DNA of 64,000 nt from Phycisphaerales bacterium (GCA_029260455.1 JAJDDF010000009.1:62001-126000), one strand, 5' to 3'; positions 8,756 to 17,789 are shown, numbered from the stretch's first letter. The notes: generated from the sequence alone by a model not told the origin. Numbers and translations: made by a program.

Positions 8756-9031
8756 TCAGTGCGTTGCGAACTCTTTCGGTGCCTGCGTAATCACCTTGAC
8801 GATGCGCCACGACTTGGTCTTTGACATCGGCGTGCACTCTTCAACTTCCACCTTGTCACCAATGTGCGATGCGTTGTCCTGATCATGCACATGCAGCACG
8901 GTGCGCTTGCGCAGGTACTTGCCATACTTCGGATGCTTGGCAAGGAACTGCACCTCGACCTTGCGCGTTTTGTCGCGCTTGTCAGAAGTGACCACGCCTG
9001 TGCGCATCGGTGCATTTTTCTTTTCTGTCAT
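8756..9031 (-). CDS. rpsQ: 30S ribosomal protein S17
   Basis: S17 is a primary 16S rRNA-binding protein with an OB fold. The 91-aa product contains MRTGVVTSDKRDKTRKVEVQ, KHPKYGKYLRKRTVLHVHD and IGDKVEVEECTPMSKTKSWR, the last being the diagnostic S17 segment. The start at 9031 overlaps the rpmC stop as ATGA. A longer frame that runs back into rpmC is rejected. Confidence 0.97.
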   Translation of the reverse strand: MTEKKNAPMRTGVVTSDKRDKTRKVEVQFLAKHPKYGKYLRKRTVLHVHDQDNASHIGDKVEVEECTPMSKTKSWRIVKVITQAPKEFATH

Positions 9032-9240
9032 GACGCCGACGCCTCCTGGGCAGCCATGAGCCGCACCGTCTGTTCTGTCTTGAGCCGGGCAATATCCCGG
9101 CGAATTTTCTTGAACTGACTCGGATCCTCGATCTTGTCGGTCACCACCTGACACCGCAGGTCAAAGACCTTCCGGCTCATGCGGTTGAGCTCGATGACGA
9201 TCTCTTCGTCGTTCAACTTGTGAACTTCTTTGGCTTTCAC
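9028..9240 (-). CDS. rpmC: 50S ribosomal protein L29
   Basis: L29 is a small two-helix protein at the peptide exit tunnel near L23. The 70-aa sequence MKAKEVHKLNDEEIVIELNR shows the first helix, and FKKIRRDIARLKTEQTVRL matches the conserved second helix. It lies between rplP and rpsQ and overlaps rpsQ by 4 bp. Confidence 0.95.
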   Translation of the reverse strand: MKAKEVHKLNDEEIVIELNRMSRKVFDLRCQVVTDKIEDPSQFKKIRRDIARLKTEQTVRLMAAQEASAS

Positions 9241-9255
9241 ACTCGAACTCCTGAC

Positions 9256-9675
9256 TTACGCCGACATCCGGCGACCAACAAACCGACACTTCACCGGAAA
9301 CTTTCTTGACACACGCGCCATCGCCTGACGTGCCATATCTTCGGGCACCCCCGCGATTTCGAAGAGCATGGTGCCCGGCTTCACACGCGCCGCCCAATAC
9401 TCCACATCCGCCTTGCCCTTGCCCATGCGCTGTTCAAGGGGCTTTTTGGAAATGGGCTTATTCGGAAACACGCGAATAAAGACCTTGCCCTGACGCTTGA
9501 GATAGTGTTGCGCCGCGATACGACCCGCTTCAATCTGGCGACCGGTCATCCAGCAGCCTTCGAGCGCTTGCAACCCGAATTCGCCGTACGCAACATAGTT
9601 GCCCTTGGTGGCTTTGCGATCGCGGCACCTGCGGAACTCTTTGCGAAACTTCACTCGTTTGGGCATCAATGCCAT
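9256..9675 (-). CDS. rplP: 50S ribosomal protein L16
   Basis: L16 lies near the A site of the 50S subunit and stabilises tRNA binding. The start is set at 9675 because AGGAG lies 7 bp upstream. The protein then reads MALMPKRVKFRKEFRRCR and is 139 aa. GEFGLQALEGCWMTGRQIEA, GKVFIRVFPNKPISKKPLE and RMGKGKADVEYWAARVKPG are diagnostic. rpsC lies upstream with a 33-bp gap to this start. Confidence 0.97.
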   Translation of the reverse strand: MALMPKRVKFRKEFRRCRDRKATKGNYVAYGEFGLQALEGCWMTGRQIEAGRIAAQHYLKRQGKVFIRVFPNKPISKKPLEQRMGKGKADVEYWAARVKPGTMLFEIAGVPEDMARQAMARVSRKFPVKCRFVGRRMSA

Positions 9676-9708
9676 GACGATTCTCCTGACTCGAAAAGCC
9701 AACTCATT

Positions 9709-10419
9709 TCAACGACGACCTCGTGCCCGCGGACGCGCGCCCGCCGCCGTCGACTCACCTTCTGCCGGGGTCGGCGCAGGCTCGTCATACATCCCGCGAT
9801 AAATCCATACCTTCACACCGATCACGCCATACGTCGTGAGTGATTCTGCAAAGCCGTAATCAACGTCCGCCTGAAGCGTACTCAACGGCATCGAGCCCAG
9901 ACGCGTGTCAAGGGTACGGCTCATTTCAGCTCCGCCCAGACGACCGGCAAGAAGAACGCGCACGCCCTTCGCGCCCGCCTGCATACTTCCCTCGGCCCGC
10001 ATTTTCACAATGCGCCGGTAGCTTGCACGCTTCTTGAGTTGCTCAGAGAGGCCCTCAGCGATTAACTGCGCCTCGAGGTCCGGGTTCTTGATTTCCAGAA
10101 TCGAGATCGCCACCTTGCGGCCTGTCATGTACCGCAGTTCTTCGGTCAGGCGATCAACTTCGGCGCCCTTGGGGCCAATCACCAGGCCCGGACGCGCCGT
10201 CTTGATGATTACCTTCAACTCTTCACGGGTGCGCTCGATATGAATATCACTCACCGCGGCATAGGGGGGGGTGCGGTTGAGACGCTTGTCGACAAACTGG
10301 CGGATCTTGAAATCCTCGACCAGCAACTCGCCATACAGCGCCTTGGGGGCGTACCACCGAGACCGATGCGCCTCAGTGATGCCCACACGAAAACCAAATG
10401 GATGAACTTTCTGTCCCAT
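9709..10419 (-). CDS. rpsC: 30S ribosomal protein S3
   Basis: S3 lines the mRNA entry tunnel and has helicase-supporting residues. The 236-aa sequence starts MGQKVHPFGFRVGITEAHRS. It has the KH domain (GLVIGPKGAEVDRLTEEL) and the C-terminal domain with KGVRVLLAGRLGGAEMSRT and GVIGVKVWIYRG. The tail ends in an Arg/Gly stretch. Start and rplV stop share one base (TAATG), which implies coupled translation. Confidence 0.98.
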   Translation of the reverse strand: MGQKVHPFGFRVGITEAHRSRWYAPKALYGELLVEDFKIRQFVDKRLNRTPPYAAVSDIHIERTREELKVIIKTARPGLVIGPKGAEVDRLTEELRYMTGRKVAISILEIKNPDLEAQLIAEGLSEQLKKRASYRRIVKMRAEGSMQAGAKGVRVLLAGRLGGAEMSRTLDTRLGSMPLSTLQADVDYGFAESLTTYGVIGVKVWIYRGMYDEPAPTPAEGESTAAGARPRARGRR

Positions 10420-10976
10420 TAGCGCCGTTCCTCCACGCTCACGGTGATGTGGCTTGTTCTCTTCTGGATTGGGTGGGCACGCCCGCGATCCTTAGGCTGG
10501 AATCGCTTGATGATCACGCCACCATCTGCTGTTGCTTCACTGACAAACAGGCGACGGGTGTCGGCCTGTGATGCCTCGGCATCAGCAATTGCAGATTTCA
10601 GAATCTTGTTGACCATCTTCGCAGCACGGCGCGGCGAAAAGTGCAACAGGTTCTGGGCATCATCAACTGAGCGGCCTCGAATCAGGTCGACCATCAACCC
10701 GGCCTTGCGATCACTCGAGCGTGCAAAGCGGTGCACCGAGGTGAAACGCACGATCGAGGGCACCGTGACGTTCATCGCCTGCGCCAAGGCGGCAATTTCG
10801 CTTGCTTTGGGCGTGGGCTGCGGCTTGCCCGCAAGCCAGTTGCGCACTTTGCGCTCGGCGAGCACATCGTGCTTCTCACCCGCACCCTCGGGCCTGGCAA
10901 GCACTCCGGCAAGTTCCTTGGAACCCATGCCAGCGGCGGTCGCGGCGGCTTTGAATTGTTTCGTATTGATTTTCAC
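10419..10976 (-). CDS. rplV: 50S ribosomal protein L22 with HTH-like N-terminal extension
   Basis: L22 lines the peptide exit tunnel and contacts all 23S rRNA domains. Residues from about 76 to 185 are L22: SVHRFARSSDRKAGLMVDLI, RGRSVDDAQNLLHFSPRRAA, and the tunnel hairpin QPKDRGRAHPIQKRTSHIT. Typical L22 is about 110 aa, so residues 1-75 are extra. That part (including ERKVRNWLAGKPQPTPKASE, then IAALAQAMNVTVPSIVRF) looks like a helix-turn-helix of the XRE type by pattern only. No start codon closer to the L22 core is favoured by context: MVDLI lies inside the core. Confidence 0.93.
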   Translation of the reverse strand: MKINTKQFKAAATAAGMGSKELAGVLARPEGAGEKHDVLAERKVRNWLAGKPQPTPKASEIAALAQAMNVTVPSIVRFTSVHRFARSSDRKAGLMVDLIRGRSVDDAQNLLHFSPRRAAKMVNKILKSAIADAEASQADTRRLFVSEATADGGVIIKRFQPKDRGRAHPIQKRTSHITVSVEERR

Positions 10977-11026
10977 GACGTGTGCCTCATCTGCTGTATC
11001 GAAACTCGTGCGAAGAACCCGGCAAG

Positions 11027-11305
11027 TCAGCTCCGGATGCCTTCCTTCTTATTCGTATGGCCACGGAAAGTCCGCGTCAATGAGAACTCGCCAAGGCGAT
11101 GCCCCACCATGTCTTCCGTCACGAACACATCGACAAACGTGCGCCCGTTGTGCACCTTGAACGTGTGCCCGACAAACTCAGGCACAATCACGCAAGCGCG
11201 CGACCATGTCTTGAGCGGCTCAGTCTGTCCGGATTCCTTCTGCGCCTGAATACGACGAAACAAACGTTCGTCAACGTACGGCCCTTTTTTCAACGATCGA
11301 CTCAT
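11027..11305 (-). CDS. rpsS: 30S ribosomal protein S19
   Basis: S19 forms a complex with S13 in the 30S head. The 92-aa product starts [19 protein letters not shown]. It contains [20 protein letters not shown] and ends with the [18 protein letters not shown] motif of the family. It sits between rplB and rplV in canonical order. Confidence 0.98.
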   Translation of the reverse strand: MSRSLKKGPYVDERLFRRIQAQKESGQTEPLKTWSRACVIVPEFVGHTFKVHNGRTFVDVFVTEDMVGHRLGEFSLTRTFRGHTNKKEGIRS

Positions 11306-11348
11306 CGATGCCTCCGCGTGCTGAGCACACGATTCATTTTCTTGTGAT

Positions 11349-12203
11349 TCACTTCAACTGCCCGTAGCGCTTGGTCTTGCGACGACGGATGATTAATTCT
11401 TCTGAATACTGGTTACGATTTCGTGTCGAACCGCCCTTGGCAAGCGTGCCCGACCGGCTTACCGGGGCGCGGTTGCCCTTGCTGCGACCCTCGCCGCCGC
11501 CAAGGGGATGCTGATTGTGCGACATCGCGACGCCGCGCGTCTTTGGGCGAATGCCAAGGTGTCGGCTTTTGCCTGCCTTGCCAAGCCGCCGCAACGAGTG
11601 GTCCTGATTGCCCACAGAACCCACCGCGGCGCGGCAATCAATGGGCAGCTTCCGCAGTTCACCCGAGGGCAGCACGATCGTCGCGAATTCGTCTTCCTTG
11701 TTCGTCAGACGCGCCGTCACACCGGCACTGCGACACAACTTGCCACCTGTGCCGGGCTTCAACTCGATGCAGTGAATATCAAAGCCCGTGGGGATATCAC
11801 GCAAGCGCATGAATGCACCGGGCTTTGGATCAATGGCACTGTCGGAGCAGATCACTTCGTCACCATCGGTCAGACCGCGCGGGGCGAGGATATAACGCTT
11901 CACACCATCTTCATACTGAATCAGCGCGATGTGGCATGTACGATTGGGGTCATATTCGATCCCGATCACCGTGCCTTTGATATCAACACGATCTGCCCGG
12001 CGGAAGTCGATCTTGCGATACATCCGCTTGTGCCCGCCGCCACGACCGCGCACGGTGATGATGCCCTGATTGTTACGCCCATTCGTGCGGCGCTTGGATT
12101 CAGTAAGCGATTTCTCGGGGCGATTCTTGGTGACCTCTGTGTGCATGTTCACCGATGCATTGCGCCGGCCAGCACTCGTTGGTTTGTAGATGCGAATTGG
12201 CAT
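11349..12203 (-). CDS. rplB: 50S ribosomal protein L2
   Basis: L2 is needed for subunit joining and lies next to the peptidyl-transferase centre. The 284-aa product shows [39 protein letters not shown], the [20 protein letters not shown] loop with the conserved His, and ends KTKRYGQLK. It starts in a TAATG overlap with the rplW stop. Confidence 0.99.
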   Translation of the reverse strand: MPIRIYKPTSAGRRNASVNMHTEVTKNRPEKSLTESKRRTNGRNNQGIITVRGRGGGHKRMYRKIDFRRADRVDIKGTVIGIEYDPNRTCHIALIQYEDGVKRYILAPRGLTDGDEVICSDSAIDPKPGAFMRLRDIPTGFDIHCIELKPGTGGKLCRSAGVTARLTNKEDEFATIVLPSGELRKLPIDCRAAVGSVGNQDHSLRRLGKAGKSRHLGIRPKTRGVAMSHNQHPLGGGEGRSKGNRAPVSRSGTLAKGGSTRNRNQYSEELIIRRRKTKRYGQLK

Positions 12204-12484
12204 TACAGAATCTCCAACGTGTCGTCAGGGTGAATTTTGACATACGCGCGTTTCGTCACCTTGCCGGTGACCGCGCCGTACTTGAAACGCTTGGTGCGCC
12301 CTTGCAGGTTCGATGTCGCCACCCCCACCACGCGCACTTTGTACAGCGTCTGGATCGCTTCTTTGATCTCATCCTTGCGCGCCCGTGGATCAACTTCAAA
12401 GAGATGCCGATTGAACTCGTTCGAGGCAATCGTGCTCTTTTCAGTCAACAGCGGCTTCTTGATGATGTGGTGCGGCTGCATCAT
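12203..12484 (-). CDS. rplW: 50S ribosomal protein L23
   Basis: L23 lies at the peptide exit and docks trigger factor and SRP. The 93-aa sequence has IIKKPLLTEKSTIASNEFN, the FEVDPRARKDEIKEAIQTLY segment with VRVVGV, and GRTKRFKYGAVTGKVTKRAY. It overlaps rplD by 4 bp (ATGA) and rplB by 1 bp. Confidence 0.98.
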   Translation of the reverse strand: MMQPHHIIKKPLLTEKSTIASNEFNRHLFEVDPRARKDEIKEAIQTLYKVRVVGVATSNLQGRTKRFKYGAVTGKVTKRAYVKIHPDDTLEIL

Positions 12485-13236
12485 TCACCCCCCGAAGGCT
12501 TTGCGCTCTTCTTCTTTGACGTCTTCTTCTTGGATGGCTTTGCTGCCTTCTTCGCAAGCGCCTCATCGACTTGTGCCTTGGGCACACGGCTGCCTGAACG
12601 GTCGGTCTTTGATGACGGTCCAGCGAGCCACGCTTCGAGATCCGCTTTGGCAATCACCATGAACCGATGATTCAGCATTTCCCAGCATGTCAGCTGCTCT
12701 GCGTTGCACACGGTCACATCTTCGACGTTGCGCGCCGCCAAGCGAATATTTTCATTCTCAGGCAGCACCGCCACGAGACACGACCGGTTCACCTTCAATT
12801 TGTCAAGCATCTCGATGACACCCTTGGTCTTGGGCACCTTCATCTCGAAGGTATCGATCACTTTCACTTCGTTGTCGATCAGTTTGGCGAGCAGGGCATT
12901 GCGATTGGCCTTGCGGCGCATCTTGCGCGGCATGTCCTGATGGTAGTCCTCGCGCGGGCGCAGCTTGGCAAAAGTGTGACCCCCGCCTTTACGAAGAGGC
13001 GTCCTCGCAGGACCGGGGCGGGCATTGCCGGTTCCTTTTTGCTTGTAGAGCTTGCGGGTGGAACCTTCGACGCGTGACCGGTTCTTGGAGCGCGCCGACC
13101 CTTGCCGCGTGTTGGCGTGATACATCACGAACGCCTGCTTCAACAGCGCGGGGTTCACCTCGCCGCCAAGCGATTGTTCGTCGACGGTCATTGTCCCTGC
13201 AGACTTGCCGTCCATCTTGAATACGGGGATTTCCAT
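12481..13236 (-). CDS. rplD: 50S ribosomal protein L4 with Lys-rich C-terminal tail
   Basis: L4 lines the exit tunnel and, in gamma-proteobacteria, represses the S10 operon. Residues up to about 205 are L4: HANTRQGSARSKNRSRVEGS, TRKLYKQKGTGNARPGPART, KGGGHTFAKLRPREDYHQDM. The product is 251 aa, against about 205 for typical L4. The surplus is a C-terminal Lys/Ser/Ala tail (AKKAAKPSKKKTSKKKSAKP). The 242-bp gap upstream to rplC is the longest inside the operon. Confidence 0.97.
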   Translation of the reverse strand: MEIPVFKMDGKSAGTMTVDEQSLGGEVNPALLKQAFVMYHANTRQGSARSKNRSRVEGSTRKLYKQKGTGNARPGPARTPLRKGGGHTFAKLRPREDYHQDMPRKMRRKANRNALLAKLIDNEVKVIDTFEMKVPKTKGVIEMLDKLKVNRSCLVAVLPENENIRLAARNVEDVTVCNAEQLTCWEMLNHRFMVIAKADLEAWLAGPSSKTDRSGSRVPKAQVDEALAKKAAKPSKKKTSKKKSAKPSGGE

Positions 13237-13478
13237 GTTCTTCGACCTTCCCGAAATCCGGGTTCTCGAAATCTACCCAAACCGCCTGCGGGCATTCGCA
13301 TGCCCTAGTTCGCCTCATCCGGTCGCAACCGGGGTCAACTCGGCGGTCAAACACACTTGTCCTTGCCCGATGGTTCCTTTTCACAGGCCTGTCGGACCGA
13401 CGGGTCGCAATCACGCGCTCGTCCCGTCGAAACATCTTGTCAATCATTCCTTGAAGTTCACAAGAAAAACACCCACCG
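13237..13478 (-). other. 242-bp gap between rplC and rplD
   Basis: No ORF on either strand here resembles a protein. A 6-bp stem with 4-nt loop lies at 13290-13305. No promoter-like or terminator-like sequence stands out. Other gaps in this operon are mostly under 100 bp, so the length itself suggests a regulatory leader for rplD and the genes after it. Confidence 0.4.
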
Positions 13479-14177
13479 TTACGCGCCGAGTGTTTCCTTC
13501 TGCTTCACACCCTTGGACTTGTACAGGCGGCGACCTTCGCGCACCTCCACAAGCCCCTTGTTCGCGCCGGGCACCGGACCCTTCACGAGCATCAACCCTT
13601 GTTCTTTATCGATTCGTATCACGTCAAGCGAGCGCATCGTCACGCGGTCATCACCCATGTGACCCGCCATGCGCTTGCCTTTTTTGACCTTGGGACCTGT
13701 GCCCAGGTTTGCAGAATGCCCGCCGATCGAGCCCGGCGAACGATGCTTGCGCTCTGTGCCATGCGAGGCGCACAAACCCTTGAAGTTGTGCCGCTTCATG
13801 CCGCCGGCAAAACCCTTGCCCTTGCTCGTGCCTGTGACATCGACATAGGCACATTTCTCAAAGAGGGAGATATCAAGAGTTTGCCCAAGTGCGAGTTCGC
13901 CCAGATCGATCTTCGAATCACATGCACAGAACTCGCGATGATGGCGCTTGGCGCTCGCGCCTGCCTTCGCATCGTGCCCGATGATCTGCATCGTCGAATT
14001 GCGCGGCTTCACCTCGCCATATGCAATCTGCACAGCGGTGTACCCGTCGGTTTCTTCCGTCTTGAGCTGCGTCACAACACACGGCCCAAGGGCGATCACC
14101 GTCACGGGCACAGAATGACCATCCGCATCAAAGACGCGCGTCATGCCGAGCTTGGTTCCCATCAGCGTCAGACCCAT
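13479..14177 (-). CDS. rplC: 50S ribosomal protein L3
   Basis: L3 is an early assembly protein whose loop reaches the peptidyl-transferase centre. The ATG at 14177 is chosen because AAGGGA lies 6 bp upstream. It gives 232 aa starting MGLTLMGTKLGMTRVFDADG. GTSKGKGFAGGMKRHNFKG and GSIGGHSANLGTGPKVKKGK with RMAGHMG are diagnostic. Alternative in-frame ATGs lie at 14204 and 14192 upstream and 14162 downstream. Confidence 0.97.
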   Translation of the reverse strand: MGLTLMGTKLGMTRVFDADGHSVPVTVIALGPCVVTQLKTEETDGYTAVQIAYGEVKPRNSTMQIIGHDAKAGASAKRHHREFCACDSKIDLGELALGQTLDISLFEKCAYVDVTGTSKGKGFAGGMKRHNFKGLCASHGTERKHRSPGSIGGHSANLGTGPKVKKGKRMAGHMGDDRVTMRSLDVIRIDKEQGLMLVKGPVPGANKGLVEVREGRRLYKSKGVKQKETLGA

Positions 14178-14225
14178 CAATCGTCCCTTCATTCCCAAAC
14201 GCACTGGTGCGTCCGGGCTGGCTCA

Positions 14226-14322
14226 TCCGCCTGCGGCGGAGAGGAGCACTTACGTGTGGCGAGACCGAAACATTTCGGTCCCGTTGCGAAAGCGACCGGC
14301 TGCGTGTCATGCAACCGGTCGC
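14226..14322 (-). other. Three hairpins between rpsJ and rplC
   Basis: Read from the rpsJ side there is an 8-bp stem (14292-14299 with 14315-14322), a perfect 8-bp stem with a 2-nt spacer (14263-14270 with 14273-14280) and a 6-bp stem with a 3-nt loop (14226-14231 with 14235-14240). The last is about 50 nt before the L3 start. None has a T-run. They may be attenuation or processing structures in the S10 operon. Confidence 0.45.
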
Positions 14323-14330
14323 GAATACTT

Positions 14331-14639
14331 TTACGCCTTGATCTTCACGAAGACGCCCGCGGGCACAACAAGGCGGTTCAATGCCTCAATCGTCCGCGCG
14401 TTGGCTTCGGTGATATCAATAATGCGCTTGTGTGTGCGAATCTCAAACTGCTCGCGGCTCTTCTTATCGATGAACGGCGAACGCAACACGGTGTAGCGCT
14501 CCATGCGCGTCGGCAAGGGCACAGGACCAGCAACCTTCGCGCTGGTGCGCTTGGCGTGATCAACAATCTCCTTCGCCGAGGCGTCGAGCGCCTGGTGGTC
14601 ATATGCTTCCATCCGGATTCGAATCCTGCCACCACTCAT
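14331..14639 (-). CDS. rpsJ: 30S ribosomal protein S10
   Basis: S10 is a 30S head protein and, as NusE, a transcription antitermination factor. The 102-aa product starts [20 protein letters not shown]. It contains [20 protein letters not shown] and [19 protein letters not shown], and ends [13 protein letters not shown] long in-frame extension upstream has no family resemblance and crosses the promoter. It is the first gene of the superoperon. fusA and tuf are not directly upstream here. Confidence 0.98.
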   Translation of the reverse strand: MSGGRIRIRMEAYDHQALDASAKEIVDHAKRTSAKVAGPVPLPTRMERYTVLRSPFIDKKSREQFEIRTHKRIIDITEANARTIEALNRLVVPAGVFVKIKA

Positions 14640-14704
14640 GTGCTTACACACCCCAATCCAAAGTCGCCCAACATGCTCACACCGACACACTGTCGATGAC
14701 ATCG

Positions 14705-14720
14705 AGGAGCTCGTGCTCCT
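14705..14720 (-). other. Hairpin in the S10-operon leader
   Basis: A perfect 6-bp stem (14705-14710 with 14715-14720) with a 4-nt loop lies about 65 nt before the rpsJ start, in the untranslated leader expected from the promoter at 14821-14848. It is placed where S10-operon leaders carry autoregulatory structures in other bacteria. Similarity to those has not been shown. Confidence 0.4.
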
Positions 14721-14820
14721 GTCGATCGCCCGACTAATTTGGCCCCCCTGCTCGTGCAGAAAGGTCACCGTAAGTCTGGACCCACCATATTCACCCGCTC
14801 TGAACAGGCGCGAACCGGCG

Positions 14821-14848
14821 AATATAGGTAACTGGCGCTCCCTGTCAA
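14821..14848 (-). promoter_or_regulatory. Sigma-70-type promoter of the S10-spc-alpha operon
   Basis: On the minus strand TTGACA (14848-14843) and TATATT (14826-14821) are separated by 16 bp. This is close to the housekeeping consensus and is the best promoter seen in the window. It predicts a leader of about 175 nt before the rpsJ start at 14639, as expected for a strongly expressed ribosomal operon. Confidence 0.7.
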
Positions 14849-14921
14849 CTTGCAAGGGCGGCATTGCCGATCGCAACAGAGAGGCCACCCCATCCGGATA
14901 GGCCTCTGGAGGTACCCGAAA

Positions 14922-16385
14922 ATGATCCTGTCCCGCCCCTTTACATCCCTGCTTATTGCATCGCTTGCCCTCAATTGTGCCCCAGCGGCGGGCCAGGCAG
15001 CAGGCCAGAACGAACCCCAAGCCACACCTTCGGCCCCAGACCTCGCCGATCTCACGGTTTCCGAGCCTCTCATTATCGACGCGCTTGGCATCACGGTCCT
15101 CCTGCCAGACCGAGCGACCGCCAATGTCACATCGATCCCCGGCGGCAAGACCACCGCCGTCATCGCCCCCCCCGCGCTCGGCATCCGCGGCCCCAACTGG
15201 GTGATTCAGGTCACGAGCGAGCGCTCGCAAGACCTCGACCTCTCTATTGACGCCATCCTCGATGAATTCGAGAAACAACGCACCGGACGCGCCAAAGCCG
15301 ATCGCAAAAAAATGCGCATTTTCGACCGCCTTGGTGAAACTGACAATCTGAAGATTGCAGGTCGCACCGCAGGGCGTTTCTACTGTGAACTTTCCACAGG
15401 GTCGGGCGAATCACTGATGACCGGCTACACCGTTTTTGCCACAAAACCGGGCGAATTCGTGATTGTGCAGCTCGATTGCATGAGTGCACTGTTTGATACC
15501 TCCCGCATCATGTATGAAACCATCGCTGCGAGTGCGACCTTTGAAGACCCGCTGGCCAAAGCCGAAGGCCGGGCGACGGCGCTCATGGCGGGCGCAGCTT
15601 TTTTGAATTCCGTAACAAATGAAGATCTGAAATCACTGCTCACTGATGAGCCCCAATACCTTCGGTATTACCGCCCGAGCGCAACTGGTTCACCGGGTGA
15701 TGACACCGAAGTCGCCTTTCAGAAGATTCAGATTCGGAATGGACAAGCGGGCGAAGTGGATACGACGCGCGCGCGAGCGAGCTGGAGTGTTGCCGATCGG
15801 GAGTTTGGCTTTCTCGTATATATCGACGCCCAGGCAATGCAAGGACGGGCGACCATTGACACGCGCAGTGTGCATTTCCTGTCGCGCGATCGGAAGAGCG
15901 AATCGTGGGCCATCACCAACACCATCCGTGAGGGCAAGAAGACGGAGACAGTCGGCGAAACCATGATCCGACGTGGACAACGCATGACTATCAAAACCCT
16001 GCGCGAGGGGCTTCTTAATGAGGAGCGAGACTGGAGCCTGCCCGAACAGGGGTATATCTCCGCGCTCGAGCGCTATGTGCTTCCCCAACTCGTTGCGATG
16101 AAGAACCCGCCCGGCACACCTGCGTCCTTTGATTTTGCGTTCTTTTTTTACGATTCGAAAAATACAAAACTCACCATTCGCCGTGATGTCTTTTCCAATA
16201 TCGACCTCCCCGGGTGGCGCTACACATCACAGCCCGAGCGCACAGGACCTGAAATTGAAACCGTGCTTGATATTCATGGCAAGCTTCTTCGCCGCACGCT
16301 CGCCGGCGATCTTCTCGTTGAGCCCATCGCGCGAGAACGTCTGCGCCGCCTCTGGCGCGACAAGGGACACGTCATGGATGAATGA
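14922..16385 (+). CDS. Secreted protein of unknown function
   Basis: The 487-aa product is not recognised. The start at 14922 has TGGAGG 9 bp upstream and gives a clear export signal ([20 protein letters not shown], then PAAGQAAGQ), so it is probably periplasmic or cell-surface. The rest is a mixed alpha/beta sequence without Cys clusters or obvious catalytic motif. A run such as [19 protein letters not shown] suggests a soluble beta-rich domain. It is divergent from the ribosomal operon and convergent with the following lipoprotein gene with 21 bp between stops. Confidence 0.85.
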   Translation: MILSRPFTSLLIASLALNCAPAAGQAAGQNEPQATPSAPDLADLTVSEPLIIDALGITVLLPDRATANVTSIPGGKTTAVIAPPALGIRGPNWVIQVTSERSQDLDLSIDAILDEFEKQRTGRAKADRKKMRIFDRLGETDNLKIAGRTAGRFYCELSTGSGESLMTGYTVFATKPGEFVIVQLDCMSALFDTSRIMYETIAASATFEDPLAKAEGRATALMAGAAFLNSVTNEDLKSLLTDEPQYLRYYRPSATGSPGDDTEVAFQKIQIRNGQAGEVDTTRARASWSVADREFGFLVYIDAQAMQGRATIDTRSVHFLSRDRKSESWAITNTIREGKKTETVGETMIRRGQRMTIKTLREGLLNEERDWSLPEQGYISALERYVLPQLVAMKNPPGTPASFDFAFFFYDSKNTKLTIRRDVFSNIDLPGWRYTSQPERTGPEIETVLDIHGKLLRRTLAGDLLVEPIARERLRRLWRDKGHVMDE

Positions 16386-16406
16386 GGCGGAATGTGCGAA
16401 GGCAAT

Positions 16407-17789
16407 TCAGCCCGCGTCTTCATCCTCGGGAGAGTCCTCGTCAAAATCTCCCAATTCTTCATCGCTGTCATTGTCTTCTGACTCGTCAGGTGCTGACTCG
16501 TCGATGTCCTTCTCTTGCGGCTGCAATGAGTCAGACAGTTGGGCAAGTTCGCCCCCTGCCGACCCGAAGGAACGTGCAGCAGATTCTAAAGCATCTTTCG
16601 CCGCCTTATTCGCCTCAACCGAATCTGCGGCCAGCGCGTCCACGTCAAGAGGTACGACAACGTCATACCTGCCCTGCATGTTTTTCGAGACATCGGCAAG
16701 TGCGCTGAGCGCATCCGCCATGCCCGCGTGCACATCGGCCAGCGCATGCTGCGCCGATCCTGTGACCATGGCGGCGGGTTTGCGCAGCGCCGACTGCGCC
16801 GAACGCGCCTGGGAAATCGCCTGTTGATAGGCCAAGGCGGTTTCTTCATAAGCAGGCGTGACCTCGTCACTCAGCATGGCTTTCGCCTGAGCAAATGCCT
16901 CACTTATTGCAGTTGCAGTGGTTGTGGCATCGGTAAGTGCTGCCCCGCGCTGTTCACTCCACCCAGCCTGAGACGAACCGATGCGATCGCGGGTGTCATC
17001 CTGCACCATTCGCAAACGCTCAAGTGTTGCCACTTCGCGACGTCGGCCTCCCACCGCGCGCCTCACAGATTCCAGTTCGAGACGAATCTCCGCAGAGCGT
17101 TTCTCGTTCTGGGAAGCCGCACGCTGATGGTCGACCGCTTCCTCGATAAAGCCAAGGCGCGTGTGCCCGTCGGAGCGCAGGGCAAGATCGCGCATGTGCT
17201 GTTCCTGCTCGCGGGCTGCGCGTGCGGCAGCGTCTTCTGTATCTATTCGCGCCTGCACCTGCGCCTGTAGACTTGCGAGTTCTTCAAAAGCTTTTCTGGC
17301 CTGTGCAAGTTCGCCATCAAGTTCTGCTGATCGCGCGTCGACCATCGCGAGCGTATCCTCCGCATCGAATCCCGCCAAAGACTCGGTGACTGCCATCTGC
17401 GTCCTCAGGCGCGCCTCTTGTGAACGGATCAATGTCACCTGATGCGTCAATTCAGCAAGAAGCTCCGCAAAGTGCGACGCTTTGATCGAAGCCTGTCCGA
17501 CCTTCGCCCGCGCCATCAAGACCTGCGCGACTGCCTTGTTGGTGTCTGAGGCGCCGTCGAGGGCAGCGTTCAAATCTGAGATGACCTTCGCATAGGTTGT
17601 CGCACGCTGATCTTCAGAAGACATCGCACGCCCGGACCCCGTGGTCATCGACATCGCATGACTCGCCCGCGTGATCTGCACCGTGAGCTTGGCATCGGGA
17701 CGTTCACAGCCCCCAATGGCCGCAAGCGCACCCGCGGTGAGCAAGAATGTTGCAAAACGTGCCCTGTTGCCTCGTTGATTGATCCGCAT
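16407..17789 (-). CDS. Coiled-coil lipoprotein of unknown function
   Basis: The start at 17789 has GAGGGG 9 bp upstream and gives a lipoprotein signal ending in the lipobox IGGC near residue 28. A longer frame upstream lacks this logic. The 460-aa product is highly helical, with long Ala/Glu/Gln/Arg-rich stretches (for instance RIDTEDAAARAAREQEQHMR) typical of coiled coils. It ends in a very acidic tail of Asp, Glu and Ser. It is probably a membrane-anchored periplasmic coiled-coil protein. No family is recognised. Confidence 0.85.
   Translation of the reverse strand: MRINQRGNRARFATFLLTAGALAAIGGCERPDAKLTVQITRASHAMSMTTGSGRAMSSEDQRATTYAKVISDLNAALDGASDTNKAVAQVLMARAKVGQASIKASHFAELLAELTHQVTLIRSQEARLRTQMAVTESLAGFDAEDTLAMVDARSAELDGELAQARKAFEELASLQAQVQARIDTEDAAARAAREQEQHMRDLALRSDGHTRLGFIEEAVDHQRAASQNEKRSAEIRLELESVRRAVGGRRREVATLERLRMVQDDTRDRIGSSQAGWSEQRGAALTDATTTATAISEAFAQAKAMLSDEVTPAYEETALAYQQAISQARSAQSALRKPAAMVTGSAQHALADVHAGMADALSALADVSKNMQGRYDVVVPLDVDALAADSVEANKAAKDALESAARSFGSAGGELAQLSDSLQPQEKDIDESAPDESEDNDSDEELGDFDEDSPEDEDAG

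Noticed and set aside
13599-14699. 366-aa plus-strand ORF
   Set aside because: It is the antisense of rplC and rpsJ; the minus strand clearly encodes ribosomal proteins.
14640-15278. N-terminal extension of S10 to 315 aa
   Set aside because: The extension has no family similarity, crosses the S10 promoter and overlaps the divergent gene. S10 starts at 14639.
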